A DNA stretch of 64,000 nucleotides from Lysinibacillus sp. FSL W8-0992 (GCF_038008685.1 NZ_JBBOZQ010000001.1:1550001-1614000), one strand, 5' to 3'; positions 30,374-40,178 are shown, numbered from the stretch's first letter. Program-made: numbers and translations. The notes: generated by a model from the letters alone, not told the origin.

Positions 30374-30588
30374 TATGCCGTGGATGTTCACTACGGCTGA
30401 TGCTTTTCGCGGGCACAGTGTAAGCCGCAACCCTCGCTGTCGCGCGACTTGTTGCGTCTTACACCTTGTGCTGTTCCCACAGGAGTCTACGTGGATTTCC
30501 CCTTAGTGCTTCATAAAATTGCATGAAAATTGTTTGAGTGCCTGGCACCAGCTCTCAGTGGGAAGAGCGCCAGGCACTAATACAATTT
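30374..30588. repeat. Intergenic repeat, copy C, with inverted palindrome pair
   Basis: GTAAGCCGCAAC (30420-30431) pairs with GTTGCGTCTTAC (30451-30462) inside a longer imperfect hairpin. GTGCCTGGCAC at 30538-30548 faces GCGCCAGGCAC at 30567-30577, with AAATTGTTTG and AATACAATTT arms outside. The remaining bases to 30739 hold no gene that I can support. Confidence 0.8.
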
Positions 30589-30739
30589 ACAAAGTAAAAC
30601 AGCAGCTGATATGAGCGTATCAGCTACTGTTTTGTGTAAGTGTAAGAGATTTAATTAATGGTTCACCATAAATGTATGATGAGGGGTGTCATTATTAGTT
30701 CGTGTGGGGCACGAAATGACTTACAGAATAGGCAAATGC

Positions 30740-30865
30740 TTATAGGCAGTTACATTTTTCACAAGTGTTGCTGTAGCATTCGCTTTGTTCTTCGATCTTT
30801 TCACCGCATTCCGTGCATTGTTTTGCAGGTAAGTTCTTGAAAAATTCAACTACGTTTTCTAACAT
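30740..30865 (-). CDS. yhfH: YhfH-like small Cys-motif protein
   Basis: A 41-residue protein, MLENVVEFFKNLPAKQ then C-x2-C (17, 20) and C-x2-C (35, 38), probably one zinc site. It matches the YhfH family, whose gene lies near lplJ in B. subtilis. AAAGGAGGAGTCCACA precedes the ATG at 30865. The longer reading frame reaching 31060 lacks a start signal and overlaps the lplJ start. Confidence 0.82.
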   Translation of the reverse strand: MLENVVEFFKNLPAKQCTECGEKIEEQSECYSNTCEKCNCL

Positions 30866-31007
30866 TGTGGACTCCTCCTTTAAGTTCATCTGTACTATTA
30901 CTGTTTTATTATTTTCTAGTGTATTATAACAGATGCGTTTCGTCAACACAAAATGCCTAATTTGCGTTAAAATAAAATATGGATATTTTGTGAAGGAGGA
31001 AACGACT

Positions 31008-32000
31008 ATGATTTTCGTTGATAATAAAGGGATACATGATCCACGCATTAACCTTGCCATTGAGGAGTATTTATTAAAGACAATGGACGTTGAGAAGGAG
31101 CCAGTGCTGTTATTTTACATAAATCAGCCATCCATCATTATTGGGAAGAATCAAAATACGATAGAAGAAATTAATACAGACTATGTGGAGGATAACGGTA
31201 TTATCGTTGTGCGCCGTCTCTCTGGTGGTGGTGCGGTGTATCACGATCTTGGAAACCTAAACTTTAGTTTTATTACAAACGACGATGGCGATAGTTTTAT
31301 GAATTATAAAAAATTCACTCAGCCTGTTGTAGATGCGCTTGCAAAAATGGGCGTAAACGCTGAACTGTCAGGTCGTAACGATATTTTAGCAGAAGGACGT
31401 AAAGTTTCTGGGAACGCGCAGTTTTCTACTAAAGGCCGTATGTTTAGTCACGGGACATTAATGTTTGATACAGAAATTGATGCTGTTGTATCTGCATTAA
31501 AGGTAAAGAAAGATAAAATCGAATCAAAGGGCATTAAATCGATACGTTCTCGCGTAGCAAATATTTCGGAATTTTTAAAGGATAAAATGACTATAGAAGA
31601 ATTCCGCCTAGAAATTTTAAAGTCCATTTTCGGAGGTGAAGAAAATATTCGCTATTATGAGCTAACTGACGAAGATTGGACGAATATTCAAAAATTATCC
31701 GCTGAACGCTATCAAACATGGGAATGGAATTACGGTAAATCGCCACGCTTTAATATTCAAAAAACACATCGTTTCCCTTCAGGTGGAATTGATATCCGTT
31801 TAGAGGTGAAGCATGGTGTTATTGAAGAAGCACATATTTTCGGTGATTTCTTCGGTGTAGGCGATATGGCTGATGTAGAACAACGTCTAGTTGGGACAAA
31901 CTATGACCGTGTAGCGATTGCAAAGGCTTTAGCAGATATCGACATACCAACTTACTTTGGTGGTGTCTCAACAGAAGAGTTTTTACAATTAATATATTAA
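31008..32000 (+). CDS. lplJ: Lipoate-protein ligase LplJ
   Basis: A 330-residue enzyme that activates free lipoate with ATP and attaches it to lipoyl domains. The motif RRLSGGGAVYHD (lipoyl-AMP loop) lies near residue 67, with NDILAEGRKVSGNAQ and the KIESKGIKS region after, and a C-terminal accessory domain. GAAGGAGGAAACGACT sets the ATG at 31008. Divergent from yhfH, as in the B. subtilis yhf region. Confidence 0.93.
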   Translation: MIFVDNKGIHDPRINLAIEEYLLKTMDVEKEPVLLFYINQPSIIIGKNQNTIEEINTDYVEDNGIIVVRRLSGGGAVYHDLGNLNFSFITNDDGDSFMNYKKFTQPVVDALAKMGVNAELSGRNDILAEGRKVSGNAQFSTKGRMFSHGTLMFDTEIDAVVSALKVKKDKIESKGIKSIRSRVANISEFLKDKMTIEEFRLEILKSIFGGEENIRYYELTDEDWTNIQKLSAERYQTWEWNYGKSPRFNIQKTHRFPSGGIDIRLEVKHGVIEEAHIFGDFFGVGDMADVEQRLVGTNYDRVAIAKALADIDIPTYFGGVSTEEFLQLIY

Positions 32001-32161
32001 CAGTAGACAAAAAAGTAGTTGGCAAATGCCTTTCAATAAGAAAGATATTTTTAGCCTATATTTAGACCATAGAATGGTTATGCTACTGGGAACATTATGA
32101 GTCGAAACATGCTAAACTCCTTAGTAATGGAAATTCGAAGCTACTTCCGTACTCATGATAG

Positions 32162-32198
32162 AAAAGGGCACGCGCAATTATGGCGCGTGGCCTTTTTT
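32162..32198 (+). terminator. Terminator between lplJ and the Bce-type operon
   Basis: AAAAGGGCACGCGC pairs with GCGCGTGGCCTTTT and is followed by T-run. The gap 32001-32161 holds nothing recognised. Confidence 0.8.
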
Positions 32199-32230
32199 TG
32201 GTACAATATACGATAGAAAGGAGTGTCGGT

Positions 32231-32935
32231 ATGGAGAAGCATCGAATATTTATTGTCGAGGATGATGTAAAGATTGCATCATTGCTTGCAGAAACACTTA
32301 GAAAATATCAATACGAAGTGGAAACAATCCAAGAATTTGACCATCTAATTGAAGAGTTTACAACGTTTAATCCACATATGGTATTGCTTGATATAAATTT
32401 ACCAGCGTATGACGGCTATTATTGGTGTCGTCAGTTACGTCAACATACAACATGTCCAATCATTTTCATTTCAGCAAGATCTGGGGAAATGGATCAAATT
32501 TTTGCGCTTGAAAATGGAGGTGACGATTTTATTACAAAGCCATTCAATTATGAAATTGTTTTGGCTAAAATCCGTAGTCACTTGCGTCGTACATATGGCG
32601 AGTATGCGGCTAGGCAAGAAGAACGAACGATTAAGCAAGGGCAGCTTGTATTGCATTTAGAGCGTATGGAGTTGCACAAAAATGATTTAGAAATTCCATT
32701 GCAGAAAAAAGAATGTATCATTTTAGAGCTGTTAATGGGCCAGGCACCAAAAGTTGTTACGCGCGAGCAATTGTTAGAAGAGCTATGGGACGACCAAGCA
32801 TTTGTCGATGAAAATACGTTGAATGTTAATATGACGCGTGTGCGTAAAAAGCTAGCAGATTATAATATTTCGTCAACAATTGAGACAGTCCGCGGAGCAG
32901 GTTATCGCTTTATATTAAGTGCGGGTGAACTGTAA
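32231..32935 (+). CDS. BceR-type response regulator
   Basis: A 234-residue OmpR-family regulator with receiver Asp54 (LLDINLP) and a winged-helix C-terminus (ENTLNVNMTRVRKKL, typical of BceR/YvcP). It should activate the transporter genes in its operon in response to the kinase. AAAGGAGTGTCGGT precedes the ATG at 32231. It overlaps the kinase start by one base (TAATG). Confidence 0.9.
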   Translation: MEKHRIFIVEDDVKIASLLAETLRKYQYEVETIQEFDHLIEEFTTFNPHMVLLDINLPAYDGYYWCRQLRQHTTCPIIFISARSGEMDQIFALENGGDDFITKPFNYEIVLAKIRSHLRRTYGEYAARQEERTIKQGQLVLHLERMELHKNDLEIPLQKKECIILELLMGQAPKVVTREQLLEELWDDQAFVDENTLNVNMTRVRKKLADYNISSTIETVRGAGYRFILSAGEL

Positions 32936-33918
32936 TGGGTTGGAAATTATTTTTGCGAGATTATGCAACATTTTTTATCTTCCAGCTAATTTTAGTTGGT
33001 TTTATTATGGTATTGTATTGGCTCGACGGCTTTCGTAACGTTGATACTGCTATTTACTCTGTAAGTATTAGTTTGGTATTGCTATGCTCATTTTTACTTA
33101 TTCGCTATTTAATGCGGCAAAGTTATTTGAACAAATTATTGCATCTCCCAAAATCAATGGAGGATGTACTACAAAAAAATGCCAAGACACCAGAGGCGAT
33201 GCAAGTAGAAAAATATATGCATGAACTATATCGTCTTTACCAGCACGAGCTGCATTCGTTATATGCTAGTCAAAAGCGACACGATCAATTTATGAATCAA
33301 TGGGTACACCAGATGAAAACCCCCATTTCAGTCATCGAGATGCTATTACAGGATGAGCGTCCTCTCGATAAAAAGAATGTTCAAGAGGAAATTGATCGCT
33401 TACGTAGAGGATTGGATATGGTGCTTGTCAATGCGCGACTGGAAAACTTTGAAGAGGATATGCAAGTAGAGCAGATTCCCTTAAAAGCGATTGTCACTGC
33501 AACTGTTAATGAAAATAAACGTTTATTTATAACGAATAGAGTTTTTCCAGAAATTCATATAGAGGATGACATGATCGTAGCGAGTGATTCAAAATGGCTT
33601 CGCTTTATTATTGGGCAATTCGTTACAAACGCAGTGAAATATACATTTGAAGAAAATAAAAAAATTGTGATATCTGCCATTAAAAAAGATGATTATATTC
33701 AGTTAGCAATTTGTGATGAAGGAATTGGTATTCCTGCTTCTGACCTTTCACGTGTGACTAAAGCCTTTTTTACGGGAGAGAATGGGCGTAAAACTGGGGA
33801 ATCCACAGGTATGGGCTTATATTTAGCAAAGGAAATCTGTGAAAAACTAGGGCATCAATTGGACATTACATCTGAAGTAGGTAAAGGTACGATTGTCACC
33901 GTGACATTTACAAATTAG
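32935..33918 (+). CDS. BceS-type intramembrane-sensing histidine kinase
   Basis: A 327-residue kinase. Two helices (13-30 and 40-58) are joined by about ten residues with no sensor domain, the mark of BceS-like kinases that sense through their ABC transporter. His125 lies in NQWVHQMKTPIS; ATPase boxes DEGIGIP and GMGLYLAKE follow. Co-translated with the regulator. Confidence 0.92.
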   Translation: MGWKLFLRDYATFFIFQLILVGFIMVLYWLDGFRNVDTAIYSVSISLVLLCSFLLIRYLMRQSYLNKLLHLPKSMEDVLQKNAKTPEAMQVEKYMHELYRLYQHELHSLYASQKRHDQFMNQWVHQMKTPISVIEMLLQDERPLDKKNVQEEIDRLRRGLDMVLVNARLENFEEDMQVEQIPLKAIVTATVNENKRLFITNRVFPEIHIEDDMIVASDSKWLRFIIGQFVTNAVKYTFEENKKIVISAIKKDDYIQLAICDEGIGIPASDLSRVTKAFFTGENGRKTGESTGMGLYLAKEICEKLGHQLDITSEVGKGTIVTVTFTN

Positions 33919-33929
33919 GGGGAGCAAAA

Positions 33930-34361
33930 ATGGGAGAAGTGCGTATTGATGACTGGGTATTAAATATTGAATTAGAAAAGACGAAAAATCTGTATGACTC
34001 ACAGCTAGAAGCTTGTGACTGTTTGTTTTGTGAAAATTTCCGTCAGGCTAGCCTATTACTTCAAGATGAGGTAATGCATTTTTGCAATGCACTTGGGCTA
34101 AACTTACATAAACCATGCCTACTCAATGCTTTTCCAGTAGAAGGCGAGCAAGTCATGTATAGTGGGCACTACTCAGTTTGTGGCGAAATAATAGAAGGTG
34201 AATTAGATGGTTGGGATATGGTCGTAGGGGAGCATTGCTTTAGTCTAGTTCAAGATGAAGGGAACTTACCTTCAGCCATTTTAGAGCCACAGTTTCAAAT
34301 TGGCTTTGAGGTGGTATTAAAATGGCTATTACCAGAATCTATGGAATTAATCGAGAAATAA
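33930..34361 (+). CDS. Unrecognised 143-residue protein with C-x-C-x2-C motif
   Basis: A soluble protein with the cluster CDCLFCENF (Cys29, 31, 34) and further cysteines at about 51, 63, 84 and 102, and no signal peptide or membrane segment. It lies between the kinase and the ABC ATPase with gaps of about 11 bases on both sides, so it belongs to the Bce-type operon, where such a gene is not usual. AGGGGGAGCAAAA precedes the ATG. It could bind metal or sense redox; no family is assigned. Confidence 0.75.
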   Translation: MGEVRIDDWVLNIELEKTKNLYDSQLEACDCLFCENFRQASLLLQDEVMHFCNALGLNLHKPCLLNAFPVEGEQVMYSGHYSVCGEIIEGELDGWDMVVGEHCFSLVQDEGNLPSAILEPQFQIGFEVVLKWLLPESMELIEK

Positions 34362-34373
34362 GGTGGACAAGGC

Positions 34374-35150
34374 ATGCCTATTTTACAAATAAAAGATGTT
34401 ACAAAAGTATACGAGGGAAAGGTTACACATCGTGCACTCAATCAATTAAGCTTTGAGGTTGAAGAAGGTGAGTTTTTAGCAGTAATGGGCCCATCGGGAA
34501 GTGGTAAAACTACGTTATTAAATATTATTTCTACGATTGACGAACCAACAAGTGGAGAAATCATTTTAGATGGCATGAACCCTCATAAGCTAAATGCTAC
34601 TGAACTTGCTTATTTTAGAAGAAGACAGCTGGGCTTTGTTTTTCAGGATTTCAATTTATTGCATATGCTCACTGTCGAGGAAAATATCGTGTTACCATTA
34701 ACGCTTGATCAGCAGCCATTAGAAGTAATGGAAGAGCGTCTTGCAGATATTATAGAAAAGCTTGATTTAGCTTCCTTTTTACAAAAACGTCCAAATGAAA
34801 TTTCAGGTGGACAAGCACAGAGAACAGCGATAGGACGGGCATTGATTCATAACCCAAGCCTTATTTTAGCAGATGAACCGACGGGAAATTTGGATTCTAA
34901 TTCTTCGCGTGATGTACTAGAACTATTAACAAAAATTAATAAGGAAAAACAAACGACAATTGTGATGGTGACCCATGACCCGATTGCAGCTAGTTATTGT
35001 GATCGCGTGCTATTTATTAAGGACGGGGAATTTTTCAATGAAATTTACCGAGATGACCGACGTCAAATGTTTTTCCAACGTATTTTAAATGTATTGAGCT
35101 TACTAGGAGGAGGGCAAGTAGGTGACCTTTCGACAATTCGCTTACCGTAA
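34374..35150 (+). CDS. BceA-type ABC transporter ATPase
   Basis: A 258-residue ATPase with Walker A GPSGSGKTT, a Q-loop in FVFQDFNLL, signature SGGQ and Walker B LILADEPTGNLD. MacB/LolD-like class, as used in peptide-antibiotic detoxification. Its C-terminal 25 residues run past the usual end into the permease gene, overlapping it by 29 bases. Confidence 0.93.
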   Translation: MPILQIKDVTKVYEGKVTHRALNQLSFEVEEGEFLAVMGPSGSGKTTLLNIISTIDEPTSGEIILDGMNPHKLNATELAYFRRRQLGFVFQDFNLLHMLTVEENIVLPLTLDQQPLEVMEERLADIIEKLDLASFLQKRPNEISGGQAQRTAIGRALIHNPSLILADEPTGNLDSNSSRDVLELLTKINKEKQTTIVMVTHDPIAASYCDRVLFIKDGEFFNEIYRDDRRQMFFQRILNVLSLLGGGQVGDLSTIRLP

Positions 35151-37062
35151 TGTCGTACGGAACAGCCGTATATACGGGGCCTTTTTTATGGCGAGCTTTT
35201 TTTCCGTAGCTGTATTTTTTATCTATTCAATGCTGATGTTTCATCCAGATATTGAACGTGGCATTTTAGGAGAAGTATCGTTAGTCGGCATGATTGGTGC
35301 AGAAATCGTACTTGTTCTCTTTACATTGTTCTTTTTATATTATTCCATGAGTGCTTTTTTAGAGGCGAGATCACATGAGTTTGCTATTTTATTGCATCTT
35401 GGAATGGAAAAACGTCAAATGAACAAGCTTGTCTTTTTAGAAACAATGATTATCGGTGCGGGCTCTATTATTGTGGGCATTATTTTTGGCTTTTCATTTT
35501 CGAAGTTTTTCTTTATGATTGTTCGAGAAATTTTGCATTTAGAGGATTTACCGCTCTATGTTTCTTGGCAACCTTTTTTACTGACAATCGGTGTTTTTAC
35601 TAGTGCGTTTGTCGTTATTTCTTTCATAAGCGTATATTTTACTCGTGAGAGAAAACTTCGCGATTTGATCAAGGGAAATGATTATATAAATAGCGAGACT
35701 AGCTATTCAAAGGTTCGTGCAACATATGGCATTGCTTTAATTTTAGCAACCTATGTGCTGGCATTTATCGTTTCTCATACGACAATGATTGGTCTTACGT
35801 TATTAATACCGTTCTCAGCAACTTTTGGAACTTACTATTTTTTTAGTGATTCAGTACCATTCTTTTTACAAATTGCACGTGGAAAACGTAAATTTAATTG
35901 GCAGCGCTATCGCCTCTTATCTTTAGCTGAACAAACACACATTATGAGGGATAATGTGAAAATGTTTTTCGTCGTAACGATGGTATCGACAATGGCATTT
36001 TTATCTGTTGGAGTATTGGCTACGATGTCCTCCTATACGACACAATACGATCGTTTAAATCCACTAGGTCTTATTTATAAAGGAGATAGCGATAACCCAT
36101 ATGAGGCTACGCACATTAATTCTCTACGCATCCAATTAGAGGAGAAGGGATTATCCTATCATTTATCCCGCTTTGTAGTTGTAAAGCAAACTTCCTCATA
36201 TACACATAATGAGGTTGAGGTATTCCGAGAATCAGATATGAACGTCTTGTTATCCTCTTTTAACTATCCATTGATTAATCTAGAATCTGGAGAGGCAGTA
36301 TTCATACCATATTCGGAAGAGTCTTTAAAAAAGCTTAAAAATAAAGAAGTTCAAACGGTTTTAGAAGAAAACTCTATACCTATTACGATAGATAGTGTAT
36401 ATCCTAAAATAGTATTCCCAGGATCAATAGTTAGTGTGAATTCTATTGTTATAAGTGATGAAGACTTTGTGAAACTTGTGAAGCCAATTACAAGTAAGGG
36501 TGTTGTGCAACCAAGCTATCATTTGTTTACTTTTGATATTCCGCAGTGGATGGAGACAAAAGAAATTGGTAAGGACATAGTTGAAATGGCATCAACTGAA
36601 TATTTTAATAATATTAAGAAGGGCAAGCATAGCCCATTTTACTTTGAAAATGCAGGATTAAATTATTCTTATATACTAGCTACGTACTCATTATTTACAT
36701 TAGTTGGTGTTTTAGTAGCGACTGTATTTTTACTAGCGGCTGGTAGTTTCATTTACTTTAAACTGCATACTTCCCTTGAACGAGAGAAGCGGAAATTTGA
36801 TGTCTTAAAGCGAATGGGGTTAACAGACATAGAATTGAAAAAGCTGGTCAATCGCCATCTATTCCCGCAATTTTTCTTGCCGTGGAGTGTTGCTATGATG
36901 CATAGTGCCTTTGCCTTTTTTATGGTTCAAGGTATTTTAAAGGATATTGCTAATATTTCAATTGTTAAAGAAGTTTTCTTTGCATTTGGTTTTTTTGTTG
37001 TTATTCAAGTAATTTATTTTTACTTAATCCGTTGGCGATATATCTCACATATCCGTTCTTGA
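35122..37062 (+). CDS. BceB-type ABC transporter permease
   Basis: A 646-residue FtsX-type permease with ten predicted helices and a large extracellular domain between helices 7 and 8 (residues about 315-510), the region that recognises peptide antibiotics in BceB-like transporters. GGAGGAGGGCAAGTAG places the GTG start at 35122 inside the ATPase gene. The drug cannot be deduced; bacitracin-, mersacidin- or defensin-like compounds are candidates. Confidence 0.92.
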   Translation: MTFRQFAYRNVVRNSRIYGAFFMASFFSVAVFFIYSMLMFHPDIERGILGEVSLVGMIGAEIVLVLFTLFFLYYSMSAFLEARSHEFAILLHLGMEKRQMNKLVFLETMIIGAGSIIVGIIFGFSFSKFFFMIVREILHLEDLPLYVSWQPFLLTIGVFTSAFVVISFISVYFTRERKLRDLIKGNDYINSETSYSKVRATYGIALILATYVLAFIVSHTTMIGLTLLIPFSATFGTYYFFSDSVPFFLQIARGKRKFNWQRYRLLSLAEQTHIMRDNVKMFFVVTMVSTMAFLSVGVLATMSSYTTQYDRLNPLGLIYKGDSDNPYEATHINSLRIQLEEKGLSYHLSRFVVVKQTSSYTHNEVEVFRESDMNVLLSSFNYPLINLESGEAVFIPYSEESLKKLKNKEVQTVLEENSIPITIDSVYPKIVFPGSIVSVNSIVISDEDFVKLVKPITSKGVVQPSYHLFTFDIPQWMETKEIGKDIVEMASTEYFNNIKKGKHSPFYFENAGLNYSYILATYSLFTLVGVLVATVFLLAAGSFIYFKLHTSLEREKRKFDVLKRMGLTDIELKKLVNRHLFPQFFLPWSVAMMHSAFAFFMVQGILKDIANISIVKEVFFAFGFFVVIQVIYFYLIRWRYISHIRS

Positions 37063-37129
37063 ATATCTGTACAAAAGAGAAAAAAATGAATTTTTTAACG
37101 GTAATAATGACATGAAGTAAAAAGACTCA

Positions 37130-37158
37130 TTGTCTTTTAGATATATTTCTTATATAAT
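37130..37158 (+). promoter_or_regulatory. Sigma-A promoter of lcfB
   Basis: TTGTCT (37130-37135), 17 bases, TATAAT (37153-37158). Confidence 0.75.
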
Positions 37159-37163
37159 ATTAC

Positions 37164-37177
37164 TGAATAACGATTCA
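37164..37177 (+). promoter_or_regulatory. Inverted repeat TGAAT-AACG-ATTCA at the lcfB start of transcription
   Basis: A perfect 5-4-5 inverted repeat placed at about the transcription start. lcfB of B. subtilis is repressed by FadR, whose site also has TGAAT/ATTCA ends but with a longer centre, so it is a candidate fatty-acid-responsive operator only. Confidence 0.4.
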
Positions 37178-37203
37178 TTTTATACGATAAGGGGATGGTG
37201 TAA

Positions 37204-38754
37204 TTGAATTTAGTTTCATGTGTTCGTCAACAAGCAGCAGAGCAACCGGAAAAAATTGCGTATCATTTTATGGGGAAAGATACGACGTATGGGGAATTTG
37301 AACAAACAATTGGTCGCTTTGCACAGGGGTTACAAGATTTAGGGGTACAAAAAGGGGACCATGTGGCGTTTTTACTCGGCAATACGCCACATTATTTAAT
37401 TGCTTTATATGCAACGATGCGTTTAGGAGCTACAGCAATTCCTGTAAATCCAATTTATACGCCAGATGAGATTTCTTATATTTTACGTAATGGAGATGTC
37501 AAGGCGGTTATTGCGCTCGATGCATTGCTTCCATTAGTAGAAGTAGGTGTACAAGCGTTTCCAGAAGTTGAGACATTTGTAGTTTGTGAAACAACAGCAG
37601 ATGTAGCTGAAAAAGTAGCTGCTTTATCGGAAGAGGCAAAAGCGAAAACGCATTTATTTTCAAAGATCATTGCGCGTGCAACTGAATCACTTGAACCAGC
37701 GGACGTAGCAGATGATGAAACGGCAATTATATTATATACATCAGGAACAACAGGGAATCCAAAGGGTGCCATGCTGTCCCACGGAAATGTTTATTCAAAT
37801 GCACGTGACGTCTCTACCTATTTAGGGTATAGAGCTGACGATCGCATTATTGCAACATTACCAGTTTTCCACGTATTTGCATTAACGGTAGTTGTCAACG
37901 CACCTTTAATCAGTGGCGCAACCGTTTTACTTGCACCGCGCTTTAGTCCGAGTGAAATTTTCACATTGGCGAAGGAGCAACAGGCAACGGTATTTGCTGG
38001 TGTCCCAACGATGTATAACTTTTTACATTTATTACCTGATGGCAAGCCGGAAGATTTTTCGACAATTCGTTTAGCCATTTCAGGAGGCGCATCTTTACCT
38101 GTTGCACTATTACATAATTTCGAGCAGAAATTTAATGTACGTGTATCAGAGGGGTATGGCTTATCAGAAGCTTCACCTGTAACATGCTTCAATCCATTAG
38201 ACAGAGAACGGAAAGCAGGCTCTATCGGTACATCTATTAACAACGTCGAAAATAGAGTCGTTGATATCAATGGAAGAGAAGTTCCTGTTGGTGAGGTTGG
38301 CGAGTTAGTCGTTCGTGGTCCAAACGTAATGAAAGGCTACTATAAAATGCCTGAAGAAACTGCGATGGCCATCCGTGATGGTTGGTTATACACAGGGGAT
38401 CTTGCAAAAGTAGATGACGAAGGATATTTTTATATCGTTGATCGCAAAAAGGATATGATTATTGTTGGAGGCTATAACGTATACCCGAGAGAAGTCGAGG
38501 AAGTGTTGTTTGCTCATGACAATATCGTAGAGGCGGCAGTAGTGGGCTATCCAGACCTTAACTTCGGTGAAGCAGTTCATGCATATATTGTGCTCAAAGA
38601 AGGAACGGCTACTACAGCAGATGATATATTAGAGTACTGTGCAAAACATATGGTGAAATACAAAGTTCCGAAAGTTGTCGAAATCTTGGACGAGCTACCG
38701 AAAAATACAACAGGTAAAATTTTGCGTCGTTCTTTAAAAGCGACAACAGTATAA
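37204..38754 (+). CDS. lcfB: Long-chain acyl-CoA ligase LcfB
   Basis: A 516-residue AMP-forming ligase making fatty acyl-CoA. The P-loop-like motif YTSGTTGNPKG is near residue 180, GYGLSEASP near 318, the adenylate motif YTGDLAKVD near 397 and the C-terminal catalytic Lys in KNTTGKILRR. AAGGGGATGGTGTAA places a TTG start at 37204. Same place after lplJ as B. subtilis yhfL (lcfB), except for the Bce-type block between. Confidence 0.92.
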   Translation: MNLVSCVRQQAAEQPEKIAYHFMGKDTTYGEFEQTIGRFAQGLQDLGVQKGDHVAFLLGNTPHYLIALYATMRLGATAIPVNPIYTPDEISYILRNGDVKAVIALDALLPLVEVGVQAFPEVETFVVCETTADVAEKVAALSEEAKAKTHLFSKIIARATESLEPADVADDETAIILYTSGTTGNPKGAMLSHGNVYSNARDVSTYLGYRADDRIIATLPVFHVFALTVVVNAPLISGATVLLAPRFSPSEIFTLAKEQQATVFAGVPTMYNFLHLLPDGKPEDFSTIRLAISGGASLPVALLHNFEQKFNVRVSEGYGLSEASPVTCFNPLDRERKAGSIGTSINNVENRVVDINGREVPVGEVGELVVRGPNVMKGYYKMPEETAMAIRDGWLYTGDLAKVDDEGYFYIVDRKKDMIIVGGYNVYPREVEEVLFAHDNIVEAAVVGYPDLNFGEAVHAYIVLKEGTATTADDILEYCAKHMVKYKVPKVVEILDELPKNTTGKILRRSLKATTV

Positions 38755-38775
38755 GATTTTTAATAGAATTCATGT

Positions 38776-38803
38776 CCACCACAGAAAGTTAGTGGTGGGC
38801 TTT
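38776..38803 (+). terminator. Terminator of lcfB
   Basis: CCACCAC pairs with GTGGTGG, then GCTTTTATTTT. Confidence 0.75.
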
Positions 38804-38829
38804 TATTTTGAAAATTGTTAATTGTATGG

Positions 38830-38840
38830 GTGCCTGGCAC
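38830..38840. repeat. Solo repeat palindrome (copy D)
   Basis: GTGCCTGGCAC preceded by AATTGTAT and followed by a second partial copy (TGGGCACTTATA). The rest of the 38805-39064 gap holds only the unmarked leader of the dedA-type gene. Confidence 0.75.
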
Positions 38841-39064
38841 TCATACTGGGCACTTATACTAAATATGACTAAATAAGTTGAGTGCATAGAGCCGTAGTGA
38901 TAAAATCAGTCATGTGCAAAACTTCTACATACTTTAAAAGGGCTTGTCATATAGTAGGGGAGTAGTAACTTGTATACTATGTTGTATTGATTTGGAACCC
39001 TTTTGTGCGTAACAACGTCCAAGCTTTTAGGAAAAATTAAATTGAAAGAGAGCATACAAAAACA

Positions 39065-39712
39065 ATGATAGGACTCATTCAAGAGTTAATTAGTTTTATA
39101 ATGCATATTGATGTGCATTTGGAAGAAATTATTCGTGATTTTGGTAATTGGAGTTATCTCATTCTATTTGCAATTGTGTTTGTCGAAACAGGTGTTGTCA
39201 TTTTTCCATTTTTACCGGGTGATTCATTACTGTTCGCTAGTGGTACATTAACCGCAGCAATGGGAGCCTTTGATCTATGGATCCTAATTCCTGTATTTTT
39301 GGCTGCAGCAATTTTAGGGGATACAATGAATTATCATATTGGTCACAAAGTTGGTACTTCGATTCCACCTAAGAGCTTATTAGGCCGAATTGTTAAAAAG
39401 GAACGTATGGAGGCTGCGGAGAAGTTTTTCAACACGCATGGTGGGAAAACGATTGTTATTGCTCGATTCATGCCATTCATTCGTACGTTTATTCCATTTG
39501 TTGCAGGGGCAAGTAAGATGCATTATAGCTACTTTTTACTGTACAACATAGTAGGTGCAGTTTTATGGGTATTCAGCTGTACATTACTTGGTTATTTCTT
39601 TGGTAATATCCCAATTATTAAAGATAATTTCTCGGTAGTTCTTATTTTAATTATATTTATCTCAGTAGTACCAGCGGTTATTGGCGCTTTCAAATCTAAA
39701 TTTGGGAAATAA
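39065..39712 (+). CDS. DedA-family membrane protein
   Basis: A 215-residue protein with the DedA signatures FPFLPGDSLLF (residue about 48) and the RFMPFIRTFIPFVAG segment containing membrane-embedded arginines, plus six or so helices. Some DedA proteins flip undecaprenyl phosphate or phospholipids across the membrane. The ribosome binding site AAAGAGAG is weak and about 12 bases away. Confidence 0.88.
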   Translation: MIGLIQELISFIMHIDVHLEEIIRDFGNWSYLILFAIVFVETGVVIFPFLPGDSLLFASGTLTAAMGAFDLWILIPVFLAAAILGDTMNYHIGHKVGTSIPPKSLLGRIVKKERMEAAEKFFNTHGGKTIVIARFMPFIRTFIPFVAGASKMHYSYFLLYNIVGAVLWVFSCTLLGYFFGNIPIIKDNFSVVLILIIFISVVPAVIGAFKSKFGK

Positions 39713-39744
39713 ATAGATGCTTCAGAAATGATTCTGAGGTATTC

Positions 39745-39790
39745 AGACTATAGACAACTTGAAAATTTCGAGTTTGTTTATAGTCTTTTT
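39745..39790 (+). terminator. Terminator of the dedA-type gene
   Basis: GACTATAGACAACTTG pairs with CGAGTTTGTTTATAGTC, followed by TTTTTTATT. Confidence 0.8.
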
Positions 39791-39791
39791 T

Positions 39792-40178
39792 ATTGAAATA
39801 TATTTAGAATTGCTACTCGCAAATTACGCTCTGCGTTCCAAATGAAGTTTCTAACATCCACTCCAAATTTAGAAAATCCCATTTCATTTTATTGCTTAAT
39901 GTAATTATTATCTAAACAGTATATGGATTTCTTATAATTTATTTTATAATGCGATTAAAGGCTTATGACAAACACTTTATGTTGAGTGGCAAAATGGATG
40001 TTTATCAAAAAAGTATTATTTAGGACTACTCCAGTTACATAAGTAATAAATAGCCAATTGTATAGGTATATGTTAGTTGGAGGATAAGAAACAAATAATA
40101 TAGTGCTGAAAAAATAAGCGTAAGGTACTGAAAGATGCTATAATAATTACTAGAAAATGGTGAATTGGAGGCAACGAA
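39792..40178. other. AT-rich gap at the junction of two conserved gene blocks
   Basis: About 385 bases without a supported gene. A TATAAT is present at 40139-40144 with no clear -35 hexamer. No repeat copy is seen. Confidence 0.5.

Noticed and set aside
30933..31007. N-terminal extension of lplJ
   Set aside because: No ribosome binding site; it overlaps the divergent promoter region, and the ATG at 31008 follows GAAGGAGG.
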